DNA of 8,125 nucleotides from an uncultured bacterium (GCA_949299435.1 CASGAK010000055.1:1-8125); one strand, 5' to 3'. Shown: positions 1-7,350, counted from the stretch's first letter. The notes: generated by a model from the sequence alone, not told the origin. A program made the numbers and translations.

Positions 1-2099
1 CCTAGCGTCAAATCATCAGATGCACCAACTCGTGTAAATATTTTATCAACAACCCCTAATCTTAAATAATCAGCAGGCACCCAAGAGCCGATTTGAGCTA
101 AAATCGCAATCAAAGCATTTTGACGCATATATGTGGATTTTCCAGCCATATTAGGCCCTGTCAAAATCATAAACTGAGTCTTATCAACCGATTGACTTTG
201 CAATTCAAGATCATTAGCCACATATTCCCCTAAAGGTAATATTTTTTCCAATACCGGGTGTCTTCCATTTTTTACAATAAAATCCCCTGACTCATCAATT
301 TCCGGTCTGCAATAATTATTTTCCACTGCAACTTGAGCTAAAGAAGATAATACATCTGCTGCAGCCATGCAGTCTGCTATTTCTCTGATTTTTGTCACAA
401 ATTCTTTTGAATATTCTCTAAAATCCGTAAACAACTTATATTCAAGCTCAGTTGCTTTAAATCTTGCTGATAAGACGTCATCTTCATGAGTTTTCAATTC
501 CTGTGTTATAAATCTTTCAGCACCAGTAAGAGTTTGTTTTCTTATATAAGTTTTAGGCACCAAATTACGGTAAGAATTTGTCACTTCGATAAAATAACCG
601 AACACTTTATTATAACCGACTTTTAAGTTCTTAATACCGGTCGCTTCTTTTTCTCGCTCTTCAAAATTCTGAAGCCATTCTTCGCCATTAGTCAACAAAT
701 CATGGTAATAATCAAGTTCACCAGATACACCCTCTTTTATTATTCCACCCTCTTTTATTACCATAGGGGCATCATCTCTAATCGTGCGATCAATAAGCTC
801 TGTAAAATTAATTATTTCTTCCTGATATTTAATGATTTCTTTAAATGGATTATTTTCAAGTTCTGAAGATACTTCAATAAGCTCAGGAAGCATTTGAAGG
901 GAGCATTTTAGACTTAAAAAATCCTTGGGGTTAGCTGAATTGTTACTGAGCCGCGTAGACAAACGCTGAATATCATAAATTTTTTCCAATACTTCTATTA
1001 GAGAAATTCTTAAAGAGGATTTTTCAACAAATTCAGATACCGCATCTTGTCTTTTGACAATATCATCAACCCGTTTTAATGGCTGACAAATCCAGCTTCT
1101 CAAAAGTCTTGCACCCATATTGGTCTTTGTCTGGTCAATTGACCATAAAAGAGATCCGTATTTATTTTTTTCCCGCATAGTTTCAACAAGCTCAAGATTT
1201 TTTCTTGTGCTTGCATCTAAAATCATATACTCAGAAAGTTCATATACCTCAATTCTCTCTATTTTGGGAACATTTTCTTTCATGCTCTCCCAAATATATG
1301 CAAATAAAGCACCAGCAGCTCTAAAACCTATTTTATATTTGTCATAGCCAAAAGCAGTTAATGCAGCAGGTGTAAATATAGCTTTCAAATTTGCATCTGT
1401 CATAGAAAAATCGAAAACATTTGCAGGGATTTTGGAGCAATTATACATGTTAACTATCCCCTCGGGTAAATCAACCTTTTCATCAGGAACTATTTGAAAA
1501 GGCTTAATTTCACCTCTTATAGCTGGAGCTACAATTTCAGCTGGCTGCAATCTTGCGAGTTCTGAAATTAAAAGATTCAAAGGAGCCTGTGTAACTTTAA
1601 ATTCCCCTGTTGAAATATCAGAATATGCAAAACCATAAATATCTGATTTTTCATCTTTGAACATCGCTGCTATATAATTATTTTTATTTTGTTTTAAAAA
1701 ATCACTTTCAGTAAGAGTCCCTGATGTAATAACTCTTGTCACACCTCTTTTTACAAGACCTTTAGCGAATTTAGGATCTTCTAACTGGTCGCACATAGCA
1801 ACTTTTATATTTTTTTGTACTAATTTTTCCAAATACCCATTTATGGATTTTACGGGTATTCCGGCTAATGGAACCCTACCATATACAGGACCGGCATCAC
1901 GACCTGTAAGAGTCAATTCAAGCTCTTTTGACATTAGAACTGCATCTTCAAAAAATGTTTCATAAAAATCGCCTAATCTGTATAAAAGAACAGCACCGGG
2001 ATTTTGACGTTTTATCTGCATATACTGCTGCATTACAGGCGTCAAATCCTCGATTTTTACTTCCCATGAATTTATTTGATTGATTTCTGATTTTGACAT
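1..2099 (-). CDS. mutS: DNA mismatch repair ATPase MutS, C-terminus cut off by the window edge
   Basis: MutS dimers bind mispaired or looped bases and recruit MutL in an ATP-dependent way. The first 699 codons are visible and uninterrupted. Reading from ATG at 2099, the mismatch-binding Phe-x-Glu motif is at residues 45-47 (GDFYETF). A CDQLEDP...AKGLVKR stretch is at about 103-118. The lever/core segment TNMGARLLRSW and the clamp-to-core segment TGIKNLKVGYNKVFGYFIEV (487-506) follow. The Walker A loop GPNMAGKST is at 648-656 (bases 158-132). The Walker B motif and helix-turn-helix dimerisation end are outside the window. Bacterial MutS is usually 850-900 aa, so about 170-200 residues are missing. 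No Shine-Dalgarno sequence precedes the ATG, but the family N-terminus (about residue 20, LTPVMQQY) fits this start and no nearby in-frame ATG or GTG lies upstream. The canonical Pro of the TPGT motif is Ser here (TSGTL, about 125-129). Confidence 0.97.
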   Translation of the reverse strand, partial: MSKSEINQINSWEVKIEDLTPVMQQYMQIKRQNPGAVLLYRLGDFYETFFEDAVLMSKELELTLTGRDAGPVYGRVPLAGIPVKSINGYLEKLVQKNIKVAMCDQLEDPKFAKGLVKRGVTRVITSGTLTESDFLKQNKNNYIAAMFKDEKSDIYGFAYSDISTGEFKVTQAPLNLLISELARLQPAEIVAPAIRGEIKPFQIVPDEKVDLPEGIVNMYNCSKIPANVFDFSMTDANLKAIFTPAALTAFGYDKYKIGFRAAGALFAYIWESMKENVPKIERIEVYELSEYMILDASTRKNLELVETMREKNKYGSLLWSIDQTKTNMGARLLRSWICQPLKRVDDIVKRQDAVSEFVEKSSLRISLIEVLEKIYDIQRLSTRLSNNSANPKDFLSLKCSLQMLPELIEVSSELENNPFKEIIKYQEEIINFTELIDRTIRDDAPMVIKEGGIIKEGVSGELDYYHDLLTNGEEWLQNFEEREKEATGIKNLKVGYNKVFGYFIEVTNSYRNLVPKTYIRKQTLTGAERFITQELKTHEDDVLSARFKATELEYKLFTDFREYSKEFVTKIREIADCMAAADVLSSLAQVAVENNYCRPEIDESGDFIVKNGRHPVLEKILPLGEYVANDLELQSQSVDKTQFMILTGPNMAGKSTYMRQNALIAILAQIGSWVPADYLRLGVVDKIFTRVGASDDLTL

Positions 2100-2119
2100 A
2101 GCTATAATTGGATTATAAC
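2093..2119 (+). promoter_or_regulatory. Candidate sigma-70 promoter for the 2141-2740 gene
   Basis: On the plus strand a perfect -35 hexamer TTGACA (2093-2098) lies inside the first codons of mutS. It is followed after 15 bases by TATAAC (2114-2119); a 17-base spacing would use TAACAT instead. Transcription would start near 2126, just before the AAGGA ribosome-binding site (2127-2131). A consensus TATAAT also occurs at 2103-2108 but has no good -35 partner. The hexamers share bases with the opposing mutS -10, so the two promoters would overlap back to back. Confidence 0.4.
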
Positions 2120-2120
2120 A
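2112..2120 (-). promoter_or_regulatory. Extended -10 promoter element for mutS
   Basis: The minus strand reads TGTTATAAT, a perfect extended -10 (TG-n-TATAAT), with its last base at 2112. Nothing better than GTGTTA is found at the -35 distance, which is common for extended -10 promoters. Transcription would begin near 2105, only about six bases before the mutS ATG at 2099. The message would therefore be nearly leaderless, which agrees with the absence of a Shine-Dalgarno sequence. The transcription start is inferred. Confidence 0.45.
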
Positions 2121-2140
2121 TGAAATAAGGAAAATAACAC

Positions 2141-2740
2141 ATGGGTTGTTTAAAAAATATTTGTATGGCTGTTTTACTGGCACTTGCGATTGTCGGATTT
2201 ATTTCGATTGGTGGAGGAAAGTTAGCTAAAAATATGCTTAATAATTTTTTAAATCCGCCTCAAAATGAACTTGTAAAAAGAGCAGAAAAAGTAGGTGATT
2301 TTTCTAAGATTAATGATGAGTTTGAACTTGAAAGAGCTGCAGGCATTATGGGATACAACGGTGTCGTAGCTGAACACAAGGCTTCAGGTCAAAAGCTGGT
2401 AGTTGTTGATACCAATAACAAACCTATTCTTACTAAAGAAGATATTTTATCAGATAAAATAGATGAAAAACTTAAAAAATTAACTCAAAAAGTTAAATAC
2501 CAAGCCTTTCAAGTTGAGGAATTAAAAATAACAAAAAGAGGTACTCTAAATTCTTTCGGGAAAGAGGTACCTTACGTAAAATTCGAAGCAAAAGCTAAAA
2601 GATTACCTATCGGTGAAGTCGCAGGAATTATTTCCGTTGCTGAGAATAAAGACGGAGATCAAAGACTTTTGTTATCTGCAAATGAAAAGAAACGCTATTC
2701 TCAACTTATTTCAGATGAATTTTTCAAAGCTGTTAAATAG
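2141..2740 (+). CDS. Unrecognised membrane-anchored protein, 199 aa
   Basis: I do not recognise this family. The start is supported by AAGGA at 2127-2131, nine bases before the ATG. Residues 8-26 (CMAVLLALAIVGFISIGGG) form one hydrophobic segment. The preceding MGCLKNI has one net positive charge, so an uncleaved anchor or a signal peptide are both possible. The two Cys (3 and 8) precede or open the hydrophobic stretch, so this is not a lipobox. The remaining roughly 170 residues are hydrophilic, with short beta-like runs (KLVVVD at 85-90, PYVKFEAKAK at 144-153, RLLLSA at 175-180) and a Lys-rich helix at about 108-120. It is the only plus-strand gene here. It is divergent from mutS and ends 16 bases from the converging ricT. 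Base composition matches the neighbours, with no sign of recent transfer. Confidence 0.85.
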   Translation: MGCLKNICMAVLLALAIVGFISIGGGKLAKNMLNNFLNPPQNELVKRAEKVGDFSKINDEFELERAAGIMGYNGVVAEHKASGQKLVVVDTNNKPILTKEDILSDKIDEKLKKLTQKVKYQAFQVEELKITKRGTLNSFGKEVPYVKFEAKAKRLPIGEVAGIISVAENKDGDQRLLLSANEKKRYSQLISDEFFKAVK

Positions 2741-2756
2741 CTAACAAAAATAATAA

Positions 2757-3683
2757 TTAAACATTACCTGTAGAGCTGTTTTTATCATCTTCCAATTGAC
2801 GAATATCAATATTCGCATCTGATTCATCAGAGTAGGTGTTAATTACAGGAATATCAATTTCTACGTTGACATCAGCATCAACCATTTCAATTTCACCTTT
2901 CGGAAATTCTTTTACTTTACCATCTTCCATTTTTACGGCAACTTTTCCGCTCAAGAATTGTAAATAACAAACTTTTCCGAGTCCTTCTGATGTCATAACA
3001 GAAGATCCGACAGGAGGCATTCCTTTTGCAGCGTCTATGTAATTTGAATATTCATAAGTAAGACAGCACAAAAGTCTTCCGCAAGTACCTGAAATTTTTC
3101 CCGGAGCTATAGGCATACCCTGATCTTTTGCTAATTTTACGTTTATTGTTGCGAATTTTCTCAAAAAACTTGAACAGCAAAAAGGTCTTCCACAAATGCC
3201 TGTTCCTTCTAAAATAGAAGTTTCATCTCTTACTCCTATATGACGTAAATCTATTCTTACTCTTGTAAATGTCTGTGTTAAATCTTTAAGCAATGCCCTG
3301 AAATCAACTCTTTCTGGTGCTGTATAGTAAAATGTTATTTTTCTTCTGTCGAATGTTATTCTGCACTGTACTAAATTCATAACCAACTTATGCTGCTGCA
3401 CAAGAGCTTGACACTTGAAAAATGCTGTTACTTCTTCTTTTTTTATTTCATCTAAAGTTTGTAAATCTCTTTGTGTAAGAGTTCTTATAACAACCAAAGG
3501 CTCAGGTTTACTTTTTGACTTCTCCCACAATTTGGAAATTCTTGAATTGACTAAAAATGCTTTGAGAGCTTCCTCACCTTTATCAGTCCTTACCAATACC
3601 ATCTGACCGTCCTCTAGATGAATATTTTCAGGAACTTCAAGCGGGTAAAATGTGTTTTTAATATAATTTACAGCAAATTTCAT
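2757..3683 (-). CDS. ricT: PSP1-domain protein, RicT (YaaT) family
   Basis: The 308-aa protein contains the PSP1 C-terminal domain typical of RicT/YaaT. In Bacillus subtilis RicT works with RicA (YmcA) and RicF (YlbF) in a cytoplasmic Fe-S-containing complex that aids RNase Y-dependent mRNA maturation, with effects on sporulation, competence and biofilm. That role is known for the Bacillus protein and only inferred here. The diagnostic features are the two Cys motifs CGRPFCC (164-170) and CGRLLCC (201-207), separated by a basic segment, plus further Cys at 91, 107 and 239. The C-terminal 40 residues are acidic and probably flexible. The ATG at 3683 overlaps the gpsA stop by one base (TAATG), and only a weak purine run precedes it, so translation is probably coupled to gpsA. 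No ricA or ricF gene is in the window. Confidence 0.92.
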   Translation of the reverse strand: MKFAVNYIKNTFYPLEVPENIHLEDGQMVLVRTDKGEEALKAFLVNSRISKLWEKSKSKPEPLVVIRTLTQRDLQTLDEIKKEEVTAFFKCQALVQQHKLVMNLVQCRITFDRRKITFYYTAPERVDFRALLKDLTQTFTRVRIDLRHIGVRDETSILEGTGICGRPFCCSSFLRKFATINVKLAKDQGMPIAPGKISGTCGRLLCCLTYEYSNYIDAAKGMPPVGSSVMTSEGLGKVCYLQFLSGKVAVKMEDGKVKEFPKGEIEMVDADVNVEIDIPVINTYSDESDANIDIRQLEDDKNSSTGNV

Positions 3684-4684
3684 TATACGTATCTTTCTTC
3701 TTCTTTCAGTTTTCTGTTCATCAATTTTTCAAGCAATGCTTGAGGTGTAATATCCGTATAGACAGCTTCATATATGGCCGAAGATACAGGAACATCTATA
3801 TCCAACTTTTTAGCTAATTCGCAAATAGCTTTTGAGGTCTTGACACCCTCTGCTACAGAGCCTAATTCTGATAGGATATCATCTATTTTTTTACCCTTTG
3901 CAAGCATTGAGCCTACCGTGTAATTTCTTGACATGGGACTTGAGCAAGTCGCTATTAAATCCCCCATGCCCGAAAGCCCGTATAAAGTAGAAGGGTTTGC
4001 ACCGAGTTGTATACTTACTCTTACAATTTCAGCCATTCCCCTTGTCAAAAGTGAGCCTGTACAATTATCTCCTAATCCCATAGTTTTAGCAAATCCAGAA
4101 GCTATCGCTATAACATTTTTCAGACTACCGCCAAGTTCTACTCCGATTACATCGGTATTTGTGTATAATCTAAACTTTGATGGAACTGAACAAGCTTTTT
4201 GCACAAACTCCGCAACTTTTATATCTTCACAAGCTACTGACGCAGCTGTCGGAAGCCCTGCAAGAACTTCTTTGGCTAACGTAGGACCTGAAAGTATTGC
4301 AAGTTTTTGCTCGGGTAAAACATCTTTTATAACTTCGGACATTCGCATCAATGATGGCAACTCTATCCCCTTTGAAGCATTTACCAAAATCTGTTCAGAC
4401 TTTATGCCTGCTTTTTTAAGGTTTTCACAAACATCTCGAGTTCCTGAGGTCGCTACAACATTCAAGATAATATCAGCACCGGAAATTGCAGCTGCAAGAT
4501 TTGATGTAATTTCAACTTTTTCTTTCAATTGAACTTCCAAAGGCTTTGATGCGTGTCTGTTTTGAATTAAATCATCTGATAAATCCTGTTCTCGTCCCCA
4601 TATTGTCACTTCATCAAAGTTATCAGTCAATAGCCACGCTAAGGTAAGCCCCCAACATCCTGCTCCGATTACTGTTAATTTCAT
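3683..4684 (-). CDS. gpsA: Glycerol-3-phosphate dehydrogenase [NAD(P)+]
   Basis: GpsA reduces dihydroxyacetone phosphate to sn-glycerol 3-phosphate in the cytoplasm, supplying the backbone for phospholipids. At 333 aa it has the usual length. The Rossmann nucleotide loop is GAGCWGLTLA (7-16); the family consensus is close to GxGSWGTALA, so Cys and Leu here are mild variants. The conserved NASKGIE (102-108, Lys105), SGPTLAKEV (132-140), catalytic GGSLKN (185-190, Lys189), LSGMGDL (237-243) and SVAEG (276-280) are all present and in order. A Shine-Dalgarno AGGA lies five bases before the ATG. The gene follows murQ by 28 bases and overlaps ricT by one base, so it sits in the middle of one transcription unit. 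The assignment is secure. Confidence 0.97.
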   Translation of the reverse strand: MKLTVIGAGCWGLTLAWLLTDNFDEVTIWGREQDLSDDLIQNRHASKPLEVQLKEKVEITSNLAAAISGADIILNVVATSGTRDVCENLKKAGIKSEQILVNASKGIELPSLMRMSEVIKDVLPEQKLAILSGPTLAKEVLAGLPTAASVACEDIKVAEFVQKACSVPSKFRLYTNTDVIGVELGGSLKNVIAIASGFAKTMGLGDNCTGSLLTRGMAEIVRVSIQLGANPSTLYGLSGMGDLIATCSSPMSRNYTVGSMLAKGKKIDDILSELGSVAEGVKTSKAICELAKKLDIDVPVSSAIYEAVYTDITPQALLEKLMNRKLKEEERYV

Positions 4685-4712
4685 ATATATCCTCTTTCCT
4701 TTTCAATTATAT

Positions 4713-5609
4713 CTACACTGCAGCGTTTTTTGCATTAAGAAGTTTTCTAAGCACACCCCTATGTTTTTTTAACTCAGCCCTAGCTGAATTTATGTCGAGA
4801 TTCATTTCCAAAGTAACGATTGCTGTTTTTATTTCCCAATCACACTTCAATAATGCTGACAGAGCCTCACTATGTGGAACATTTGCTATTTGTGCTACAA
4901 TTCTTATTGCACGATCTTTCAGCTTTTCATTGCTCGCTTGCAAGTCTATCATGAAATTTTCATAAGTTTTGCCTATTTTAATCATAGCACCGGTAGATAA
5001 CATATTCAATATCATTTTTTGTGCGGTACCTGCTTTAAGACGGCTTGAGCCTGCAATTACTTCAGGACCTACCTCAGGACATATCACAAGTCCTGCTTCA
5101 TCTGCTATACGACCTTTTGGGTTACAGGTAATGCCGATTGTTTTACAACCTATTTCCTCTGCTCGTTTTAGGACACCTAAAAGATATTTCGGATTCCCAC
5201 TTGCTGATATTACAACAGCTACATCATCTGGTTTCAAAATACCTGCATCTGCATAACCAAAATCAGGATTGTCCTCTGCTCCTTCTATAGAATGTCTTAT
5301 TGCTCCGTCACCGCCTGCTATAAAACCTGTTACCATGTCTTTAGCTACACTAAATGTCGGAGGACATTCTGATGCGTCTAATATGCCAAGTCTGCCTGAT
5401 GTTCCTGCTCCAAAATAATACAACTTCCCGCCTTTTAAAAACTGTTTTGCGATTAAATCGATTCCCTCGGCTATATGCTCAGACTCATCTTCGACCGCAA
5501 GAGCTACTATTTTATCCTCATCATTCATCTTTTTGACTATTTCTATAGTCGGAAGAATATCTATATCCTTCGTATTTTCATTTCTGAATTCTGTAATAAT
5601 GTCACTCAT
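4713..5609 (-). CDS. murQ: N-acetylmuramic acid 6-phosphate etherase
   Basis: MurQ cleaves the lactyl ether of MurNAc-6-phosphate, giving GlcNAc-6-phosphate and D-lactate. It is the cytoplasmic step that feeds recycled cell-wall sugar into amino-sugar metabolism. The SIS-type sugar-phosphate loop GAGTSGRLGILDASECPPTF covers residues 67-86, with catalytic Glu81. GAEDN supplies the second catalytic Glu112, and both match E. coli Glu83 and Glu114 with a shift of two. ISASGNPK (134-141) and SSRLKAGTAQK (188-198) complete the fold. The reading frame stays open to an ATG at 5645. However, the ATG at 5609 is preceded by a perfect AGGAGG at six bases and gives 298 aa, the length of the E. coli enzyme, so I chose 5609. 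No MurP phosphotransferase or anhMurNAc kinase gene is nearby, so the source of substrate is not shown. Confidence 0.97.
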   Translation of the reverse strand: MSDIITEFRNENTKDIDILPTIEIVKKMNDEDKIVALAVEDESEHIAEGIDLIAKQFLKGGKLYYFGAGTSGRLGILDASECPPTFSVAKDMVTGFIAGGDGAIRHSIEGAEDNPDFGYADAGILKPDDVAVVISASGNPKYLLGVLKRAEEIGCKTIGITCNPKGRIADEAGLVICPEVGPEVIAGSSRLKAGTAQKMILNMLSTGAMIKIGKTYENFMIDLQASNEKLKDRAIRIVAQIANVPHSEALSALLKCDWEIKTAIVTLEMNLDINSARAELKKHRGVLRKLLNAKNAAV

Positions 5610-5615
5610 GCGATA

Positions 5616-5621
5616 CCTCCT
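5616..5621 (-). promoter_or_regulatory. Consensus ribosome-binding site that fixes the murQ start
   Basis: The minus strand reads AGGAGG, six bases before the ATG at 5609. This favours that start over the in-frame ATG at 5645, which would add twelve residues (MVFEYGYIRRYR) with no family counterpart. Confidence 0.85.
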
Positions 5622-5657
5622 TATATAACCATACTCAAAGACCATTAATTATTTCAT

Positions 5658-6116
5658 CTACATTTTCATTAGATTTGCCATTTCTATAGCGGCTTTAGCG
5701 GCATCTGAGCCTTTATTACCTGCTTTTGTTCCGGCTCTTTCTATTGCTTGTTCAATATTATCCGTTGTAAGCACTCCGAAAATTACGGGGATTCCTGTCT
5801 GCAAACTTACTTGTGCTATACCTTTTGATACTTCAGCACTTACATAATCAAAGTGTGCTGTCGCTCCTTTTATCACTGCTCCCAATGTAATTATTACACT
5901 ATATTTGCCCGATTTGGCAAATTTTTGTGCTGCTATTGGGATTTCAAAAGCTCCAGGCACTTTCACTATATCTATGTTATCTTCGTCCACGCCATGACGT
6001 CTTAGCTCATCTAGTGCTCCTGATAAAAGTTTTGAGCCTATAAAATCGTTAAATCTTGATATTATTATACAATATTTTTCATTTCCTGCTACCAATTGAC
6101 CTTCGTATGTTTTCAT
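5658..6116 (-). CDS. ribH: 6,7-dimethyl-8-ribityllumazine synthase
   Basis: RibH condenses 5-amino-6-ribitylamino-uracil with 3,4-dihydroxy-2-butanone 4-phosphate to make lumazine, the penultimate step of riboflavin synthesis. The 152-aa length is typical of the icosahedral or pentameric enzyme. SRFN (20-23), VPGAFEIP (53-60), GAVIKGATAHFDYV (79-92, with catalytic His88), FGVLTTDN (113-120) and the phosphate-site segment QAIERAGTKAGNKG (123-136) are all intact. Lys83 replaces the more usual Arg in the VIRG motif. GGAG lies seven bases before the ATG. No other rib gene is present and the leader has no recognisable FMN riboswitch. It is 48 bases upstream of murQ, so the two are probably co-transcribed. 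Confidence 0.98.
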   Translation of the reverse strand: MKTYEGQLVAGNEKYCIIISRFNDFIGSKLLSGALDELRRHGVDEDNIDIVKVPGAFEIPIAAQKFAKSGKYSVIITLGAVIKGATAHFDYVSAEVSKGIAQVSLQTGIPVIFGVLTTDNIEQAIERAGTKAGNKGSDAAKAAIEMANLMKM

Positions 6117-6130
6117 AATCTTTCTCCATC

Positions 6131-6169
6131 AGCTTTGTTTGATTGAATATCCCTTTAATTTACAAAGCT
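6131..6169. repeat. Perfect 8-bp inverted repeat in the ribH leader
   Basis: AGCTTTGT (6131-6138) and ACAAAGCT (6162-6169) are exact reverse complements separated by 23 bases. In the ribH message the 3' arm ends three bases before the GGAG ribosome-binding site (6127-6124), so a stem here could affect ribosome access. It could also be a split operator for a dimeric regulator. No T-run follows on either strand, so it is not an intrinsic terminator. A perfect 8-bp match in AT-rich DNA may also be chance. Confidence 0.5.
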
Positions 6170-6208
6170 ATAATCTTTATGTATGGATATATTCTAACTC
6201 ATTTTTAG

Positions 6209-6913
6209 TTATTTTACAATAAATGGCAGAAAAATCTTATAAAAAATATATAATGCAGCTAATATTAGAAGTACACCACTTAATTTCAGCAGGATATCGG
6301 ATAATTTATAAAAGTTATTCCAATTTTTGAGTTTTGATGTTAAAAAACCTGCAAGGATTAGTATTATCCCCTGACCTATAGCAAAAAGAAATAACATAAT
6401 GACGGACTGTGCAAGACTTGCTGAAAGTGAAGCAAATGCCATTATTGCCGCTAATATCGGTGTAGAACAGGGGGTCCCGGCAAGTGCAAATACCGCACCC
6501 AAAAGTATCGGATATAGAAATGTATTATGACCTTCATTTTGCGGCATTTCTTTTATAACTACAGGCATATCAAAGTCCAAAATACCTACCAGTTTAAGTC
6601 CCATAATCATTACTATTGAAGCTAATACAAGTCCAAAATATCCGCCTGCGAATGATACAAAAACTTTTCCTGTTAAGGCACATATTATACCGATTATAGA
6701 AAATACAATCGCGGTTCCAAGGACAAAAAATATCATTTGCAATAAGGTTTTACCCGATTTTTCATTGGAATAGCCTCCTATGTAACCTACAATTAGAGGA
6801 ATCATAGCTAATGAACAGGGAGATATTGAAGCTACTACACCACCCAAAAATGAAAGCCAAAATAATAGAGGGATACTACCCCCTTGGGTAAATAGTTCTA
6901 TGTAATTTTCCAT
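6209..6913 (-). CDS. ccdA: CcdA/DsbD-type transmembrane thiol-disulfide transporter
   Basis: CcdA proteins pass electrons from cytoplasmic thioredoxin across the membrane to an outward-facing thioredoxin-like protein, for cytochrome c maturation or disulfide repair. The 234-aa sequence has about six hydrophobic segments (roughly 14-45, 57-80, 86-112, 132-162, 167-192 and 206-230). The two redox Cys sit in the expected Pro-Cys contexts, SPCSLAMIPL (31-40, Cys33) and AGTPCSTPIL (145-154, Cys149), at the start of pseudo-repeated halves. AAGGA precedes the ATG by nine bases. The ATG overlaps the stop of the thioredoxin-like gene (TAATG), so the pair is translated together and probably works as a split DsbD. 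No cytochrome c or Ccs gene is nearby, so the final acceptor is unknown. Confidence 0.93.
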   Translation of the reverse strand: MENYIELFTQGGSIPLLFWLSFLGGVVASISPCSLAMIPLIVGYIGGYSNEKSGKTLLQMIFFVLGTAIVFSIIGIICALTGKVFVSFAGGYFGLVLASIVMIMGLKLVGILDFDMPVVIKEMPQNEGHNTFLYPILLGAVFALAGTPCSTPILAAIMAFASLSASLAQSVIMLFLFAIGQGIILILAGFLTSKLKNWNNFYKLSDILLKLSGVLLILAALYIFYKIFLPFIVK

Positions 6914-7326
6914 TATTTAAGTTCCTTTAAATAATTTTCTAATACTTCTTTTTCTATAGCACCTTCTACGCGTCTTATTTGTTTATTGTTTGAGTCTAAA
7001 AATATCATTGTAGGAACTAATGTTATGTTATATTTTTTTATTTGCTCGTTTGTAAAGCTACTACCATCTTGAACTGAGATCTCTGTTAAGACTATTTTAT
7101 CATTATACTTTGGAAAGACTTCTTTAAATAATTTATTCATTGTCTGACAATCCAAGCACATCGTTGATGTAAATTTTAAAACTTGTGGTTTGCCTAATGC
7201 TATATTTTCTGTTTGTGCAACTTGTGTATTAGTTTTAGCAGATATTGAATTTGAATTGCTCAAAATTCCAAAGGCTATTAGTGGTAATAAAAGCACTATT
7301 GCTACTATAATAATGTTTTTTTTCAT
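6913..7326 (-). CDS. Membrane-anchored extracytoplasmic thioredoxin-like protein
   Basis: This 137-aa protein begins MKKN and then has a hydrophobic segment at about 5-23, a signal anchor or signal peptide that would place the rest outside the cytoplasm. There is no lipobox Cys. A compact thioredoxin fold follows. The redox motif is CLDC (57-60) after the strand QVLKFTST, and the cis-Pro loop is LVPTMIFLD (103-111, Pro105), followed by the final strand-helix RRVEGAIEKEVLENYL. It is the likely partner that receives electrons from CcdA, whose gene starts on its stop codon. The ATG has AAGGAGA seven bases upstream. The short form resembles the C-terminal domain of DsbD more than TlpA/ResA, but its end target cannot be read from sequence. 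Confidence 0.9.
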   Translation of the reverse strand: MKKNIIIVAIVLLLPLIAFGILSNSNSISAKTNTQVAQTENIALGKPQVLKFTSTMCLDCQTMNKLFKEVFPKYNDKIVLTEISVQDGSSFTNEQIKKYNITLVPTMIFLDSNNKQIRRVEGAIEKEVLENYLKELK

Positions 7327-7350
7327 AAGAATCTCTCCTTTTCGACTTTT

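Noticed and set aside
1120..1347. Plus-strand 75-codon frame inside mutS
   Set aside because: It lies opposite well-conserved MutS core sequence and shows no independent coding evidence.
2731..2746. Possible bidirectional terminator between the converging genes (TGTTA-AATAGC-TAACA)
   Set aside because: The stem is only five mostly A-T pairs and overlaps the end of the 199-aa gene; it is too weak to call in AT-rich DNA.
3933..4532. Plus-strand open frame of 199 codons opposite gpsA
   Set aside because: It is fully contained in a clear gpsA gene on the other strand, has no good ribosome-binding site, and its translation has no recognisable features.
5610..5645. Longer murQ with start at 5645
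   Set aside because: The extra twelve residues do not fit the family N-terminus, and the perfect AGGAGG at 5616-5621 serves the ATG at 5609.
5610..5657. Internal promoter between ribH and murQ (TATATA near 5622-5627)
   Set aside because: There is no -35 partner at a proper spacing, and a start there would fall in or next to the ribosome-binding site; co-transcription with ribH is simpler.
5840..5880. Lys83 in place of Arg in the RibH VIRG motif as a sign of altered function
   Set aside because: The replacement is conservative, this position varies among bacterial RibH proteins, and the catalytic His88 and all other motifs are intact.
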